Assembly: GCA_002763035.1 (NCBI GenBank) | Contig: PFDC01000024.1 | Coordinates: 1,824 to 8,350 of the forward strand | DNA from: Candidatus Pacearchaeota archaeon CG10_big_fil_rev_8_21_14_0_10_35_13 | Lineage (GTDB): Archaea; Nanobdellota; Nanobdellia; Pacearchaeales; GW2011-AR1 | Length of the DNA: 6,527 nt | Reading direction: 5' to 3' | In this document: piece by piece, positions 6,363-6,527 of the stretch | How the letters are laid out: every line of letters starts with the position of its first letter | Position numbering within the stretch: position 1 is the first letter of the stretch | Translations under genes and position numbers: made by a program | The notes under the pieces: generated by a model | Database searches by the model: none | Told to the model about the DNA's origin: nothing | What the model saw: only the letters and a program-made list of their open reading frames with translations

Positions 6363-6527
6363 ACCGTAAAGGAACAGCCCTACCAGTAGCAATGCTCGTA
6401 ATACTAACAATAATATTAGCATACTACTCATGGAGCCAAACAATAAACAAAGGAGTAACCCAAAAAATGCAGTTAGGAGAAGCAGAATACCTCAACGAAA
6501 TGTACAAACAAAGAACAGAAATAAGAA
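6359..6527 (+). CDS. Pilin-like membrane-anchored protein, 3'-truncated by window edge
   Basis: The ATG overlaps the preceding stop (ATGA) and has the best ribosome binding site of the operon, GGAGGA at 6345-6350, 8 bases upstream. The 56 visible residues start MNRKG, then TALPVAM, a helix at about 8-24, and a polar, Gln/Glu/Lys-rich region that looks helical. The frame is open to the last base. This is the ninth consecutive product with the same N-terminal plan, with Thr at +1 and no nearby Glu. The full length and outer domain cannot be judged from this window. Confidence 0.8.
   Translation, partial: MNRKGTALPVAMLVILTIILAYYSWSQTINKGVTQKMQLGEAEYLNEMYKQRTEIR

Noticed and set aside
1..6527. 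CRISPR array, tRNA or rRNA genes, insertion sequences, toxin-antitoxin pairs
   Set aside because: I saw no direct repeats with spacers, no tRNA-like cloverleaf, no transposase motifs and no terminal inverted repeats. Coding sequence fills almost the entire window.

Overview
The window looks like a piece of an AT-rich archaeal genome, most likely a small-genome DPANN archaeon of the Pacearchaeota/Woesearchaeota kind. This rests on three things. There is a clear BRE/TATA promoter instead of a -35/-10 pair. Arg and Ile are coded mostly by AGA and ATA. The secreted proteins also resemble, from memory, DPANN surface families, although no database search was possible. All genes lie on the + strand and none is a housekeeping gene.

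Region 1 (1-1450) is the 3' part of a large secreted, cell-surface protein. It has about 20 N-glycosylation sequons, a Thr/Ser-Gly linker, a C-terminal domain with a DxNxDGxxD calcium-type loop, and a C-terminal membrane anchor with a basic tail. Its start is outside the window.

Region 2 (1451-1559) is the only intergenic region of any size. It holds an archaeal promoter (BRE plus TATA at 1470-1482). An 18-codon ORF at 1502-1558 begins where transcription should start, so it could be a leaderless leader peptide.

Region 3 (1560-6527, running off the end) is a tightly packed operon of nine genes. Five junctions are 4-base ATGA overlaps and the others have gaps of 2, 3 and 17 bases. Every product has the same plan: a short Lys/Arg-rich N-terminus, a Gly, one hydrophobic helix of about 17-24 residues, then a hydrophilic outward-facing domain, often Cys-containing. 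This is the layout of type IV pilin-like proteins with class III signal peptides. Most, however, lack the usual Glu at +5 after the presumed cleavage site.

One gene, at 3769-3885, encodes only 38 residues, fits between its neighbours with an ATGA overlap on each side, and is the only product with Glu at +5. Its presence also moves the start of the next gene to 3882. My reading, which is inference, is that the operon encodes the structural parts of a multi-subunit pilus- or pseudopilus-like envelope assembly lying beside a glycosylated surface protein. No assembly ATPase, TadC/PilC-like platform protein or prepilin peptidase is visible in the window, so the machinery role is unproven.
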